This document shows, piece by piece, positions 8,654 to 17,259 of a DNA stretch of 64,000 bases. Numbering within the stretch: position 1 is the first letter of the stretch; each line of letters opens with the position of its first letter. The notes beneath the pieces were generated by a model that ran no database searches, was not told where the DNA came from, and saw nothing but the letters and a program-made list of their open reading frames with translations. The stretch comes from Bacteroidia bacterium. Its GTDB lineage: Bacteria; Bacteroidota; Bacteroidia; B-17B0; Aurantibacillaceae. The stretch spans positions 37,018 to 101,017 of the forward strand of contig JAOAIP010000021.1 in assembly GCA_026414605.1 (NCBI GenBank). The letters run 5' to 3'. The translations under genes and the position numbers were made by a program.

Positions 8654-9991
8654 ATGGAAAAAACAACAACATTTATTACGAATTTTTCAAAGTCAGATGA
8701 GTATAGAAAAAAAATTCATCAACTCATTCCTGGCGGTGCTCATACTTACTCAAAAGGCGATGATCAATTTCCAGCACTATCACCCGCTGCTATTACTCAC
8801 GGGAAAGGTTCTCACGTGTGGGATGTTGATGGTAATGAATACATAGAATGTTTAGGAGGTCTTGCTTCTATTAGTTTAGGACATGCGTATGATCCAGTAG
8901 TCAATCGTGTTATACAAGAATTATGGAAAGGCAATAACTTCTCTCGTCCTTCTGTAATTGAAATGGAAATGGCAGAAAAGTTTTTAGCAAACATTCCTGG
9001 GCATGATATGATAAAGTTTGCTAAGAATGGATCTACAGTTACGACGGCCGCCGTGAAGTTAGCCCGTGCTTACACTGGAAAAAAATTAGTTGCCCGTGCT
9101 GCCGAACATCCTTTCTTTTCTTATGATGATTGGTTTATCGGAAGTACCGATGTAAAATCAGGAATACCCGAAGAAATACAATCTCTCACTGTTACTTTTA
9201 AAGCCGATGATTTGAATTCCTTAAAAGAAGTGTTTGAAAAATATCCTGGACAAATTGCCTGTGTAATTGCAGAACCCGAAAAATTTAATCCCGTTACCAA
9301 AGAATATCTTCAAAAAGCCATTGATTTTGTTCATAGTCAAGGATCTCTATGGATAATGGATGAAATGATTACGGGCTATCGTTCGCACTTTCCTGGTTCA
9401 ATGGTAAAGTTTGGCGTAGTACCAGATATGGCTACATGGGGAAAAGGCATTGCTAATGGATTTTCATTTTGTTGTTTAACAGGCAAAAGGGAAATTATGG
9501 AATTGGGCGGTATTAAAGCCAAAGGAAAAGAAAAATTATTTTTGATAAGTACAACACACGGTGGTGAAACTTGTAGTATTGCCGCAGCATTAGCAACTAT
9601 GGAAGAGTTTCAAAAACACGATGTAATAGGTCACAATCATCGTTTAGGCGAAAAATATATGCAAGAAACTAAAAATATCATTCATAAACATCATTTACAA
9701 AATCATATCAAAGTATTACAATTTCCTTGGCATGTATCATTAGCATACTTTGACCAACAAGGTAATAATTCTTGGGAATTAAGAACTTTATTTCATCAAG
9801 AAATGATAAAACGTGCTGTTCTATTTCAAGGTATATTTTGTCCTCATTTTTCTCATTCAGATCAGGATTTAGAACATATTTTGAATGCTTTTGATGAATC
9901 CTGTGTAGTATTCAAAAAAGCATTAGAAGATGGCGTTGAAAAATATCTGGTAGGCGAACCTATAAAACCTGTATTTAGAAAATACATTTAA
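8654..9991 (+). CDS. Class III PLP aminotransferase, glutamate-1-semialdehyde aminomutase-like
   Basis: 445 residues from the ATG at 8654. The fold-type I PLP signatures of the HemL-like branch are present: GSTVTTAAVKLARAYTGKK (phosphate and aldehyde region), WIMDEMITGYR (pyridine-binding Asp), and ATWGKGIANGF with the Schiff-base lysine at K264. The N-terminal IPGGAHTYSKGDDQFP and VWDVDGNEYIE are also family-typical. No other tetrapyrrole genes are nearby, and relatives of this branch also act on sugars or amino acids in envelope biosynthesis. The exact substrate is therefore open, and a housekeeping hemL role is not shown. The gene stands alone behind its own promoter. Confidence 0.85.
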   Translation: MEKTTTFITNFSKSDEYRKKIHQLIPGGAHTYSKGDDQFPALSPAAITHGKGSHVWDVDGNEYIECLGGLASISLGHAYDPVVNRVIQELWKGNNFSRPSVIEMEMAEKFLANIPGHDMIKFAKNGSTVTTAAVKLARAYTGKKLVARAAEHPFFSYDDWFIGSTDVKSGIPEEIQSLTVTFKADDLNSLKEVFEKYPGQIACVIAEPEKFNPVTKEYLQKAIDFVHSQGSLWIMDEMITGYRSHFPGSMVKFGVVPDMATWGKGIANGFSFCCLTGKREIMELGGIKAKGKEKLFLISTTHGGETCSIAAALATMEEFQKHDVIGHNHRLGEKYMQETKNIIHKHHLQNHIKVLQFPWHVSLAYFDQQGNNSWELRTLFHQEMIKRAVLFQGIFCPHFSHSDQDLEHILNAFDESCVVFKKALEDGVEKYLVGEPIKPVFRKYI

Positions 9992-10086
9992 TCAGTCAAA
10001 AAGCCACCTCTTTGTTTTTCAAAAACTAACAATGATTTGTGCATAAATTTTTGTAATTTTTAAACCTAATCCCCTCTTTTTATCCG

Positions 10087-10094
10087 TAATTTTG
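10087..10094 (+). promoter_or_regulatory. Bacteroidota -7 promoter element of the mre operon (TAATTTTG)
   Basis: Exact TAnnTTTG match 17 nt before the mreB ATG. It is the likely promoter for the five-gene shape operon, since the internal gaps are too short for others. Confidence 0.6.
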
Positions 10095-10111
10095 TGCGAA
10101 ATAAATAAACT

Positions 10112-11131
10112 ATGTTTAAAAGTTTTCTCACACAAGAAATAGCCATTGATTTGGGTACTGCTAATACGATTATTTATTACAATGATCAAATAGTAGTAGA
10201 TGAGCCAAGTATTGTAGCCATTGATAAAACAACAAATAAAGTAATTGCTGTAGGAAAGGCAGCACAAATGATGCACGGCAAAGAACACAAACATATAGAA
10301 ACTATTCGCCCTTTAAAAGATGGGGTTATTGCTGATTTTCAAGCAGCAGAAGAAATGATCAAAGGAATGATTAAGATGATTAACCCTAATAGAGGATTAT
10401 TTGCTCCTTCTTTGAAAATGATGATATGTATACCTTCGGGCATTACAGAAGTAGAAAAAAGAGCCGTAAGAGACAGTGCAGAACATTCAGGAGCAAAAGA
10501 AGTGTATATGATTCACGAACCAATGGCTGCCGCATTAGGTATGGGCATTGATGTTGAAGCCCCAGAAGGAAATATGATTATAGACATTGGAGGTGGAACT
10601 ACAGAAATTGCTGTTATTTCCTTAGGAGGAATTGTTTGTGATAAATCCATTCGTATAGCCGGTGATGAGTTTAATGCAGATATTGAAGAATTTGTACGCC
10701 GCCAACACAACTTGCAAATAGGTCCTCGTACTGCAGAACAACTTAAAATAGATGTTGGATCCGCTACTGTTGAATTAGATAATCCTCCACCAGATTGTGC
10801 GGTAAGAGGAAGAGATACATTGAGCGGATTGCCCAAGGAAGTATATGTGAGTTATAGTGAAATTGCTCATTGTCTTGAAAAATCCATCTCCAAAATAGAA
10901 GAAGCCATTATTACTGCTCTTGAAATGACCCCTCCCGAATTAGCCGCAGATATTTATGATAAAGGTATTTATATGGCAGGTGGTGGTTCTTTATTAAGAG
11001 GATTAGACAAAAGAATTTCTTTGAAAACAAAACTTACCGTTCATGTTTGCGAAGACCCTCTCAGAGCAGTAGCCAGAGGCACTAACATTGCTCTTAAAAA
11101 TCATCGTAAGTATAAGTTCATTATGCAATAA
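10112..11131 (+). CDS. mreB: Rod shape-determining actin homologue MreB
   Basis: 339 residues, the normal MreB length. The actin-fold ATP-binding phosphate loops are visible: IDLGTANTIIYYNDQIVVDE near the N-terminus, IIDIGGGTTEIAVISLGGIV in the middle, and MAGGGSLLRGLDKRI near the C-terminus. It polymerises on the inner membrane and organises the elongasome. First gene of mreB-mreC-mreD-mrdA-rodA, with 14 bp to mreC. Confidence 0.97.
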   Translation: MFKSFLTQEIAIDLGTANTIIYYNDQIVVDEPSIVAIDKTTNKVIAVGKAAQMMHGKEHKHIETIRPLKDGVIADFQAAEEMIKGMIKMINPNRGLFAPSLKMMICIPSGITEVEKRAVRDSAEHSGAKEVYMIHEPMAAALGMGIDVEAPEGNMIIDIGGGTTEIAVISLGGIVCDKSIRIAGDEFNADIEEFVRRQHNLQIGPRTAEQLKIDVGSATVELDNPPPDCAVRGRDTLSGLPKEVYVSYSEIAHCLEKSISKIEEAIITALEMTPPELAADIYDKGIYMAGGGSLLRGLDKRISLKTKLTVHVCEDPLRAVARGTNIALKNHRKYKFIMQ

Positions 11132-11145
11132 TGATATAACTCCTT

Positions 11146-11970
11146 GTGAAATCTCTATTTACATTTATATATCGTCGCACGTATGGACTTTTATTTGTGT
11201 TTTTAGAAGTAATATCTTTTTATTTTATTTATCAAGGCACTAACTATTCTTCTTCTGTCTTATTAAATTATTCTAATGAAATAGCAGGAAAATGGTATGA
11301 ACAAAAGTCCAAGATTTATCAATACTTTTATTTGAAAAGTGAAAATGAAAAATTAGCCCAACTTAATGCATCATTACTCAACAAAAGTTATTTTGCTTAC
11401 AAAATAATTTCTAACAAAGAATATATTCATAAAGACACCAGTATTCATCAAGAATACCTCTTTATCAATGCCCATGTTATCAACAGTACATTTAATAATC
11501 AAAAAAACTACATTACCCTTGATATTGGCAAAAATAAAGGGTTACAAAGAGATATGGCGGTCATTACTAATAATGGTATTGTGGGCGTTGTCAAAGATGT
11601 GTCAGAACATTATTCAACCGTAATTACTTTATTGCACAAAGATTTTTTAGTAAATTGTATGATCAAAGATGGGTCTTGCGGTCCATTATCTTGGGATGGT
11701 AGAAGCAGAGAATATATGCAAATGAATGATGTGCCTTTGCACGCCAAAATAAAAACAGGCGATACGGTTTATACATCGCATTTTTCGCACATCTTTCCAA
11801 TGCTAATACCTGTTGGAAAAGTAGAAAGTTTTGAGAGAAAACAAAAAAATCCTTTTTATACTGTGCAAGTAAAGATATTTACAGATTTTTCTTCTATACA
11901 TCACGTGTATGTTATAAAACACATATACAAAGCAGAATTAGATTCTTTGCAAAAAATCTCCTATCAATAA
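11146..11970 (+). CDS. mreC: Rod shape-determining protein MreC
   Basis: 274 residues from a GTG start. There is an N-terminal membrane helix (residues ~12-30), a short coiled coil (LKSENEKLAQLNASLLNKS), then the periplasmic beta domains with ITLDIGKNKGLQRDMAVITN and the usual NNGIVGVVKD motif. It links MreB to the penicillin-binding protein. Identity is supported by the motif and by its place between mreB and mreD. Confidence 0.93.
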   Translation: MKSLFTFIYRRTYGLLFVFLEVISFYFIYQGTNYSSSVLLNYSNEIAGKWYEQKSKIYQYFYLKSENEKLAQLNASLLNKSYFAYKIISNKEYIHKDTSIHQEYLFINAHVINSTFNNQKNYITLDIGKNKGLQRDMAVITNNGIVGVVKDVSEHYSTVITLLHKDFLVNCMIKDGSCGPLSWDGRSREYMQMNDVPLHAKIKTGDTVYTSHFSHIFPMLIPVGKVESFERKQKNPFYTVQVKIFTDFSSIHHVYVIKHIYKAELDSLQKISYQ

Positions 11971-11976
11971 ATTCTT

Positions 11977-12495
11977 ATGAATTTTTCAACGCTGCTAAAA
12001 TACCTATTTCAATGGCTTTTTTTATTTATATTACAGATATTTATTTTACAAAAAATTTATCTAACAGAATACTGTGTGCCTTTTGTTTATAGTATGTTTC
12101 TTCTTACTTTACCTGTAAATACAAATAGATATTTAGTTTTACTACTTGGCTTCTTTACTGGAATGATTTACGATTGGTTTTATCACACAGGAGGCATACA
12201 CACAGCCAGTTTTACAGCAATTGCTTATCTTCGTTATTATTGGTTAAAATTAGTAGAACCTCCCGATGAATATGAAGAAAATCAAATTCCTGTTTTAGCA
12301 GAAATGAATTCATCTTGGTTTTTGAAATACACATTTCCTATGGTAGTAATGCATCATTTTTTACTGTTTTTAATTGAAGCATTTGAATGGCGTTATTTGA
12401 TAGATATTTTTATTCGTACGATATTAAGTTCAATTGCGGCAGAAGTAATTATTTATTTTATACATCAATTATTTTTTCGTCCTAAACAAACATGA
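11977..12495 (+). CDS. mreD: Rod shape-determining protein MreD
   Basis: 172 residues with about five membrane helices, the size expected for MreD. Sequence conservation in this family is low. The call rests on hydrophobic layout, the central LLGFFTGMIYDWFY segment, which resembles the conserved GlllGlllDl-type MreD motif, and the operon position. Its stop overlaps the next start in an ATGA, indicating translational coupling. Confidence 0.88.
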   Translation: MNFSTLLKYLFQWLFLFILQIFILQKIYLTEYCVPFVYSMFLLTLPVNTNRYLVLLLGFFTGMIYDWFYHTGGIHTASFTAIAYLRYYWLKLVEPPDEYEENQIPVLAEMNSSWFLKYTFPMVVMHHFLLFLIEAFEWRYLIDIFIRTILSSIAAEVIIYFIHQLFFRPKQT

Positions 12496-14411
12496 ACCGT
12501 TATCAGAAAATACAACTTTCAGAAAGAAAATACTACATCATTGGATTTATTGTATTAGTTGTTTTGTTATACATCATTAGATTGTTTTATCTTCAAATCA
12601 TTACAGACGAATATAAAGTATATGCTCAAATCAATGCATTTGAATTTTTAACCGAATATCCACCAAGAGGTTATATTTATGATAGAAATGGAAAACTATT
12701 AGTGATGAATGAGCCATCATACGATTTGATGGTAGTTCCAAAAGAAGCCAAAGGATGCGATACAATGGCCTTGTGTGATATTTTACAAATTACAAAAGAA
12801 GAGTTTATCAAACGAATGACAAAACTTTCTTTGCCGCCCAACTCTCCCAGAAAACAAGGTATTTTTGAAAAACAATTATCTGTCAAGACCTATGCTGCCC
12901 TTCAAGAAAAAATGTATCGCCTCAAAGGATTTTATGTACAAGTTCGTTCTATTCGTAAATACCCCAAACCCATTGCTGCACACGCATTAGGGTATGTTGG
13001 TGAAGTGAGTAAAGAAAAAGCCGAAAAAGACCCTTATTACAAAGAAGGTGATTATATTGGTATTAGCGGAATAGAATATAGTTACGAAAAATATCTTAGA
13101 GGAAAAAAAGGAACACGAATCATTATTAAAGATGTGCATAATAGAGAAGTAGGAAGATTTATGGATGGGAAATACGATACCTTAGCCATTCCTGGGAAAC
13201 CTTTATACTCCTCTATTGATGCTGAATTGCAAGAATATGGCGAATATCTTATGCAAAACAAAAAAGGAAGTATTGTAGCGATTGAGCCATCAACAGGCGA
13301 GATATTATGCTTGGTATCCAGCCCCACTTACGACCCCAATATGTTAGTTGGTGGAAAAGAACGAAATAAAAATTTTGCACGATTGTACGCAGATACAATA
13401 AACGTGCCTTTGTTTAATAGAGCCACACAAGCTATGTATCCACCTGGTTCTACATTTAAATTAATTGATGCACTCATCGGTCAAAAAGACGGCGTGCTTT
13501 TTCCAAATACTCGTTATCCTTGTGCAAGAGGTTATCCACCTATGGGAGGAAAACCCAAATGCCATCCACATCCTTCCCCACCCGATTTAGAAATGTCCAT
13601 TCAATACTCTTGTAATTCCTATTATTCTTATGTTTTTAAAAGTATTGTAGAAAATTACAAATTATGGGGAAATTTTGAAAATGCCTATCAACATTGGCGA
13701 GAAGCCGTAATGAGTTTTGGTATTGGAAAAAAATTAAACTACGATATTCCTTTTGAAAAGCCAGGAAATGTACCTACAATTCAATATTACAACAAAGTAT
13801 TTGGTAAAAATAGATGGTTTGCAAGCACCGTCATTTCACTTGGAATAGGTCAAGCCGAACTCACAGCAGTGCCTATTCAATTAGCCAATGTTATGTGTAT
13901 TATAGCCAATAGAGGATTTTATTATACTCCACATATCATCAAGGGAATTGGACACGAAAAATACTTGGATAGTACTTTTAAGGTAAAACATTATACGTAT
14001 GTAACTGAAAGGGAATATTACGAAAGAGTAGTAAATGCTATGGAAAAAGTAGTAGAAGCAGGAACGGCCACCTTAGCCAAAATCAAAGATATCAAAATAT
14101 GTGGAAAAACAGGAACCGCACAAAATCCGCACGGAAAAGACCATGCTTTGTTTTTTGCTTTTGCACCCAAAGACGACCCCAAAATTGCTATCTCTGTAAT
14201 TGTTGAAAACTCTGGATATGGTGGCGTATGGGCAGCGCCCATCGCTTCTTTGATGATAGAAAAATACCTTAAAAGAAAAATAACTCGTCCTGATTTAGAA
14301 AAACGAATGGTAGAAGCCAATTTAATAAAAGCCAATATCGATTACATTAAGAGTGGTATGCCTGATAAAAAGAAAAACATTACTTATAAGAAAAGGAAAA
14401 GAAAACAATAA
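12492..14411 (+). CDS. mrdA: Penicillin-binding protein 2, elongasome transpeptidase
   Basis: 639 residues: one N-terminal membrane helix (about 14-34), a PBP dimerisation domain (PPRGYIYDRNGKLL) and a transpeptidase domain. Catalytic motifs are all present: SxxK as STFK at 320-323, SxN as SCN at 373-375, and KTG at 539-541 (GKTGTAQNPHGKDHA). It cross-links new peptidoglycan together with RodA, whose gene follows 4 bp later. The C-terminus is a lysine-rich tail (DKKKNITYKKRKRKQ). Confidence 0.96.
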   Translation: MNRYQKIQLSERKYYIIGFIVLVVLLYIIRLFYLQIITDEYKVYAQINAFEFLTEYPPRGYIYDRNGKLLVMNEPSYDLMVVPKEAKGCDTMALCDILQITKEEFIKRMTKLSLPPNSPRKQGIFEKQLSVKTYAALQEKMYRLKGFYVQVRSIRKYPKPIAAHALGYVGEVSKEKAEKDPYYKEGDYIGISGIEYSYEKYLRGKKGTRIIIKDVHNREVGRFMDGKYDTLAIPGKPLYSSIDAELQEYGEYLMQNKKGSIVAIEPSTGEILCLVSSPTYDPNMLVGGKERNKNFARLYADTINVPLFNRATQAMYPPGSTFKLIDALIGQKDGVLFPNTRYPCARGYPPMGGKPKCHPHPSPPDLEMSIQYSCNSYYSYVFKSIVENYKLWGNFENAYQHWREAVMSFGIGKKLNYDIPFEKPGNVPTIQYYNKVFGKNRWFASTVISLGIGQAELTAVPIQLANVMCIIANRGFYYTPHIIKGIGHEKYLDSTFKVKHYTYVTEREYYERVVNAMEKVVEAGTATLAKIKDIKICGKTGTAQNPHGKDHALFFAFAPKDDPKIAISVIVENSGYGGVWAAPIASLMIEKYLKRKITRPDLEKRMVEANLIKANIDYIKSGMPDKKKNITYKKRKRKQ

Positions 14412-14415
14412 TAAA

Positions 14416-15723
14416 ATGAGAACAAGCGAAGAAAGTCCATTTGCTAACATCGACTGGATAACAGTAGGAATATATGTTGTGTTGGTCATTATGGGATGGC
14501 TCAATATCTATGCGGCTGTCTATGATGAACAACACCAAAGTATTTTTGATATTTCTCAAAAGTATGGCAAACAAATGATTTGGATACTTACTGCCTTTAT
14601 TTTAGCATTCATTATATTAGTTATTGAAGCAGATTTTTACACCGTATTTGCGTATGCTTTTTACATTTTCTTTTTGGTTTTAAATTTAGCAGTGCCATTT
14701 TTAGGCAAAGAAATTAAAGGAAGTAAATCGTGGTTTCGCATTGGTGATGTAGGTATTCAGCCCGCTGAGTTTATGAAATTTGCTACCAATTTAGCACTGG
14801 CAAAATTTTTATCCAATCAAAATTTATCCGTCATCTCTACTAAAAGATATAAAACACTTAGTGATTATATTGAAATGTATAAAAACACAATTGTTACATT
14901 TATTATTATCGGAGTACCAATGATCATTATTCTTGTTTTACAAAATGAAACGGGCTTGGCACTCACCTTTACTGCATTTATCATTACTCTGTATAGAGAA
15001 GGATTATCTGTAAATTATATTATATTAGGTTTTATGGCAGTTTTGCTTTTTATTTTATCGTTACTTATTCCTCAATATTACTTCTACATAGCATTTGGTA
15101 TTTTCTTCGCATTATGGTTTTATTTTGGAAAACATTCCTTCAAAATTTTTTTTACCAAACTTGCTTATGTTGCAGCCGCTTCTGTATTTGTTTTTTCAAG
15201 TAATTATTTGTATTCCAAATTACAACCTCATCAAAGAGGAAGAATAGATGTATTATTAGGCAGAGGTGAAATTAACTTAAAAAAAGAAGGATATAACGTT
15301 CATCAATCTAAAATAGCCATTGGTTCAGGCGGATTATTTGGTAAAGGTTATCTCAAAGGAACGCAAACAAAATATAATTTTGTACCCGAACAAGACACCG
15401 ATTTTATTTTTTGTACAGTAGGCGAAGAATGGGGATTTGTAGGTAGTACATTAGTATTAGTGCTTTTTGCGTTTTTAATTATTCGCATTATCCTATTAGC
15501 CGAAAGACAACGTTCTGAGTTTTCAAGAATATACGGATATGGCGTAGCATCCATATTATTTTTTCACTTAGTCATCAATATAGGAATGACCATTGGAGTG
15601 TTACCTGTTATAGGTATTCCTTTGCCATTTTTTAGTTATGGCGGATCTTCTCTATGGGAGTTTACCATTTTGCTATTTATTTTCCTAAAATTAGATGCGC
15701 ATCGTTTGTATATTTTAAGATAG
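14416..15723 (+). CDS. rodA: Rod shape-determining SEDS glycosyltransferase RodA
   Basis: 435 residues, about ten membrane helices, SEDS family peptidoglycan polymerase that partners PBP2. Recognisable motifs are KGSKSWFRIGDVGIQPAEF, PEQDTDFIFCTVGEEWGF and the C-terminal IGIPLPFFSYGGSS. An in-frame ATG at 14353 would lie deep inside mrdA. The ATG at 14416, just after the mrdA stop, is the sensible start. There is a large loop between helices around residues 130-160 and again at 245-300, as in other Bacteroidota RodA. Confidence 0.95.
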   Translation: MRTSEESPFANIDWITVGIYVVLVIMGWLNIYAAVYDEQHQSIFDISQKYGKQMIWILTAFILAFIILVIEADFYTVFAYAFYIFFLVLNLAVPFLGKEIKGSKSWFRIGDVGIQPAEFMKFATNLALAKFLSNQNLSVISTKRYKTLSDYIEMYKNTIVTFIIIGVPMIIILVLQNETGLALTFTAFIITLYREGLSVNYIILGFMAVLLFILSLLIPQYYFYIAFGIFFALWFYFGKHSFKIFFTKLAYVAAASVFVFSSNYLYSKLQPHQRGRIDVLLGRGEINLKKEGYNVHQSKIAIGSGGLFGKGYLKGTQTKYNFVPEQDTDFIFCTVGEEWGFVGSTLVLVLFAFLIIRIILLAERQRSEFSRIYGYGVASILFFHLVINIGMTIGVLPVIGIPLPFFSYGGSSLWEFTILLFIFLKLDAHRLYILR

Positions 15724-15724
15724 A

Positions 15725-15757
15725 TTTGGGCTATTCAATTCTTTTTTATTACTTTTG
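15725..15757 (+). promoter_or_regulatory. Complete Bacteroidota promoter (TTTG-N21-TACTTTTG)
   Basis: TTTG at 15725-15728 and TACTTTTG at 15750-15757 with a 21-bp spacer fit the Bacteroidota -33/-7 consensus. It starts right after the rodA stop, so the YfiR-TPR-SpoIIE genes likely form a separate transcription unit. Confidence 0.65.
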
Positions 15758-15783
15758 CTTGCGTTAAAATAATCTTTTAAAGA

Positions 15784-16314
15784 TTGAAATACTTCATTAA
15801 ACATATTGTATTTACGCTTTTGTGTGTATTGTTGTTTAGTTCGTTTAAACAAAACTATGATATTAATGCCAAAATCAAAGCTGTTTATATTTATAATCTA
15901 ACTCGTTATTTTGAGTGGCCAGAATCAGCAAAGTCCGGCAATTTCATTATTCAAATAGTAGGGAATGCCAATTCTCTCATTAAAGAATTAAACGATAATG
16001 TTGTTTCTAAAAAAACTATCGGAGGACAAAAAATTGAACTTATCAATAGTGATAAAATTGATAAGAATAAAATACCACATATAATATACATTACACCTGA
16101 AAATTCATCTAAAATCAAAACCTTGGCTTCTCAATTAAAAAATAAAGGAACACTTTTGATTACAGAACAAGAAGGAGCTGCCAAAACTTTTGCTGTCATA
16201 AATTTTGTCGTGATAGACAATAAGCAAAAATTTGAGTATAATAAACAGAATGCAGTCAAATATGGATTAAAAGCCAGCGAGGACCTCAAACAATTGGCCT
16301 CCGCTGTCTATTAA
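15784..16314 (+). CDS. YfiR-family (DUF4154) periplasmic protein
   Basis: 176 residues with an N-terminal signal sequence (FIKHIVFTLLCVLLFSSF) and the YfiR/DUF4154 pattern: INAKIKAVYIYNLTRYFEWP, IVGNANSLIKEL, IPHIIYITPENSSKI, and a terminal VKYGLKASEDLKQLA. In proteobacteria YfiR is a periplasmic repressor of a membrane diguanylate cyclase. Here the neighbour it could regulate is the HAMP-SpoIIE membrane phosphatase two genes down. That link is an inference. The start read here is TTG at 15784, because no in-frame ATG precedes the signal peptide. Confidence 0.82.
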   Translation: MKYFIKHIVFTLLCVLLFSSFKQNYDINAKIKAVYIYNLTRYFEWPESAKSGNFIIQIVGNANSLIKELNDNVVSKKTIGGQKIELINSDKIDKNKIPHIIYITPENSSKIKTLASQLKNKGTLLITEQEGAAKTFAVINFVVIDNKQKFEYNKQNAVKYGLKASEDLKQLASAVY

Positions 16315-16323
16315 ATAAATACA

Positions 16324-17250
16324 ATGAAGAAGTATCTCAACATACGAGTATGGTTCATCCTATGGATAGGATGGCTACCTCATTTCATACCTGCGCAGGT
16401 AGATAAGTATATGGAAGCAATGGAGTGCTACCAAAAAAAGGACTTTGCTTGTGCTAAAAACAAAATTGACGAAGTAGTCATCCATCCAGATACCAAAGAT
16501 GAACCTGCTGCTTGGACATTAAAAGCATACGTGTATTTTCAATTATTCAAAAATCAAGAAGTAAATAACAGATATTCAAAATATAGGCAAGAATCTATAA
16601 AGTCATTAGAAAAATCAGAATCTTTATCTCCCGATCCAGATGTCAAAGAACAAAATAAAAAATTATTAAAAATTATTGCAGAAACATTTTACAATCAAAT
16701 AAAAGTGTTTCTCTACGATTCATTAAATTATAATGCTTGTTTAGAACTATATAATAATTACAAAAATATCTACAAAACTTACGATCCAAATATTGATTTT
16801 AAAAATAAAGACATAGAGTTTTATTTATCCGTCGGAGGACAATTTGTATCTACAATGAAACAATTACTTGATTCAGGTAAAGATATTGACGAATCAACAT
16901 TCAACAAATACACTGAAGTTGCAAAAGTTTCCTTCAATAAAGTATTAGAATTAGATCCTAATAATGTTTCTGCATTTGAAGGATTAGCCTTTACTTATTA
17001 CAATCAAGGGGCTCATATCATCAAAACAATGTCTTTTGATATTCCTATTGAACAAATTGAACAAATGCAAGACAAATCTGTTCAATACTTAAAACAAGCC
17101 CTTCCTTATATGCAAAAAGCGTATGAATTAAAACCTAATGATCCTAAGGTTGTAGAAGGTTTAGCAGGTATTTATTATGCTTTACACGATAATGAAAAGC
17201 ATGCAGAATACATGAAAAAATTAGAAAAACTTAAAAAAGGAGAAAAATAA
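16324..17250 (+). CDS. Secreted tetratricopeptide-repeat protein of the YfiR-SpoIIE operon
   Basis: 308 residues with an N-terminal signal/anchor (about 7-25) ending PHFIPAQ. TPR-like repeats follow: YMEAMECYQKKDFACAKNKI, AKVSFNKVLELDPNNVSAFE and MQKAYELKPNDPKVVEGLAG. Likely periplasmic. It is 9 bp after the YfiR gene and 9 bp before the phosphatase gene, so all three are probably co-transcribed and may form one sensing complex. No enzymatic motif is visible. Confidence 0.8.
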   Translation: MKKYLNIRVWFILWIGWLPHFIPAQVDKYMEAMECYQKKDFACAKNKIDEVVIHPDTKDEPAAWTLKAYVYFQLFKNQEVNNRYSKYRQESIKSLEKSESLSPDPDVKEQNKKLLKIIAETFYNQIKVFLYDSLNYNACLELYNNYKNIYKTYDPNIDFKNKDIEFYLSVGGQFVSTMKQLLDSGKDIDESTFNKYTEVAKVSFNKVLELDPNNVSAFEGLAFTYYNQGAHIIKTMSFDIPIEQIEQMQDKSVQYLKQALPYMQKAYELKPNDPKVVEGLAGIYYALHDNEKHAEYMKKLEKLKKGEK

Positions 17251-17259
17251 TTCATTCCA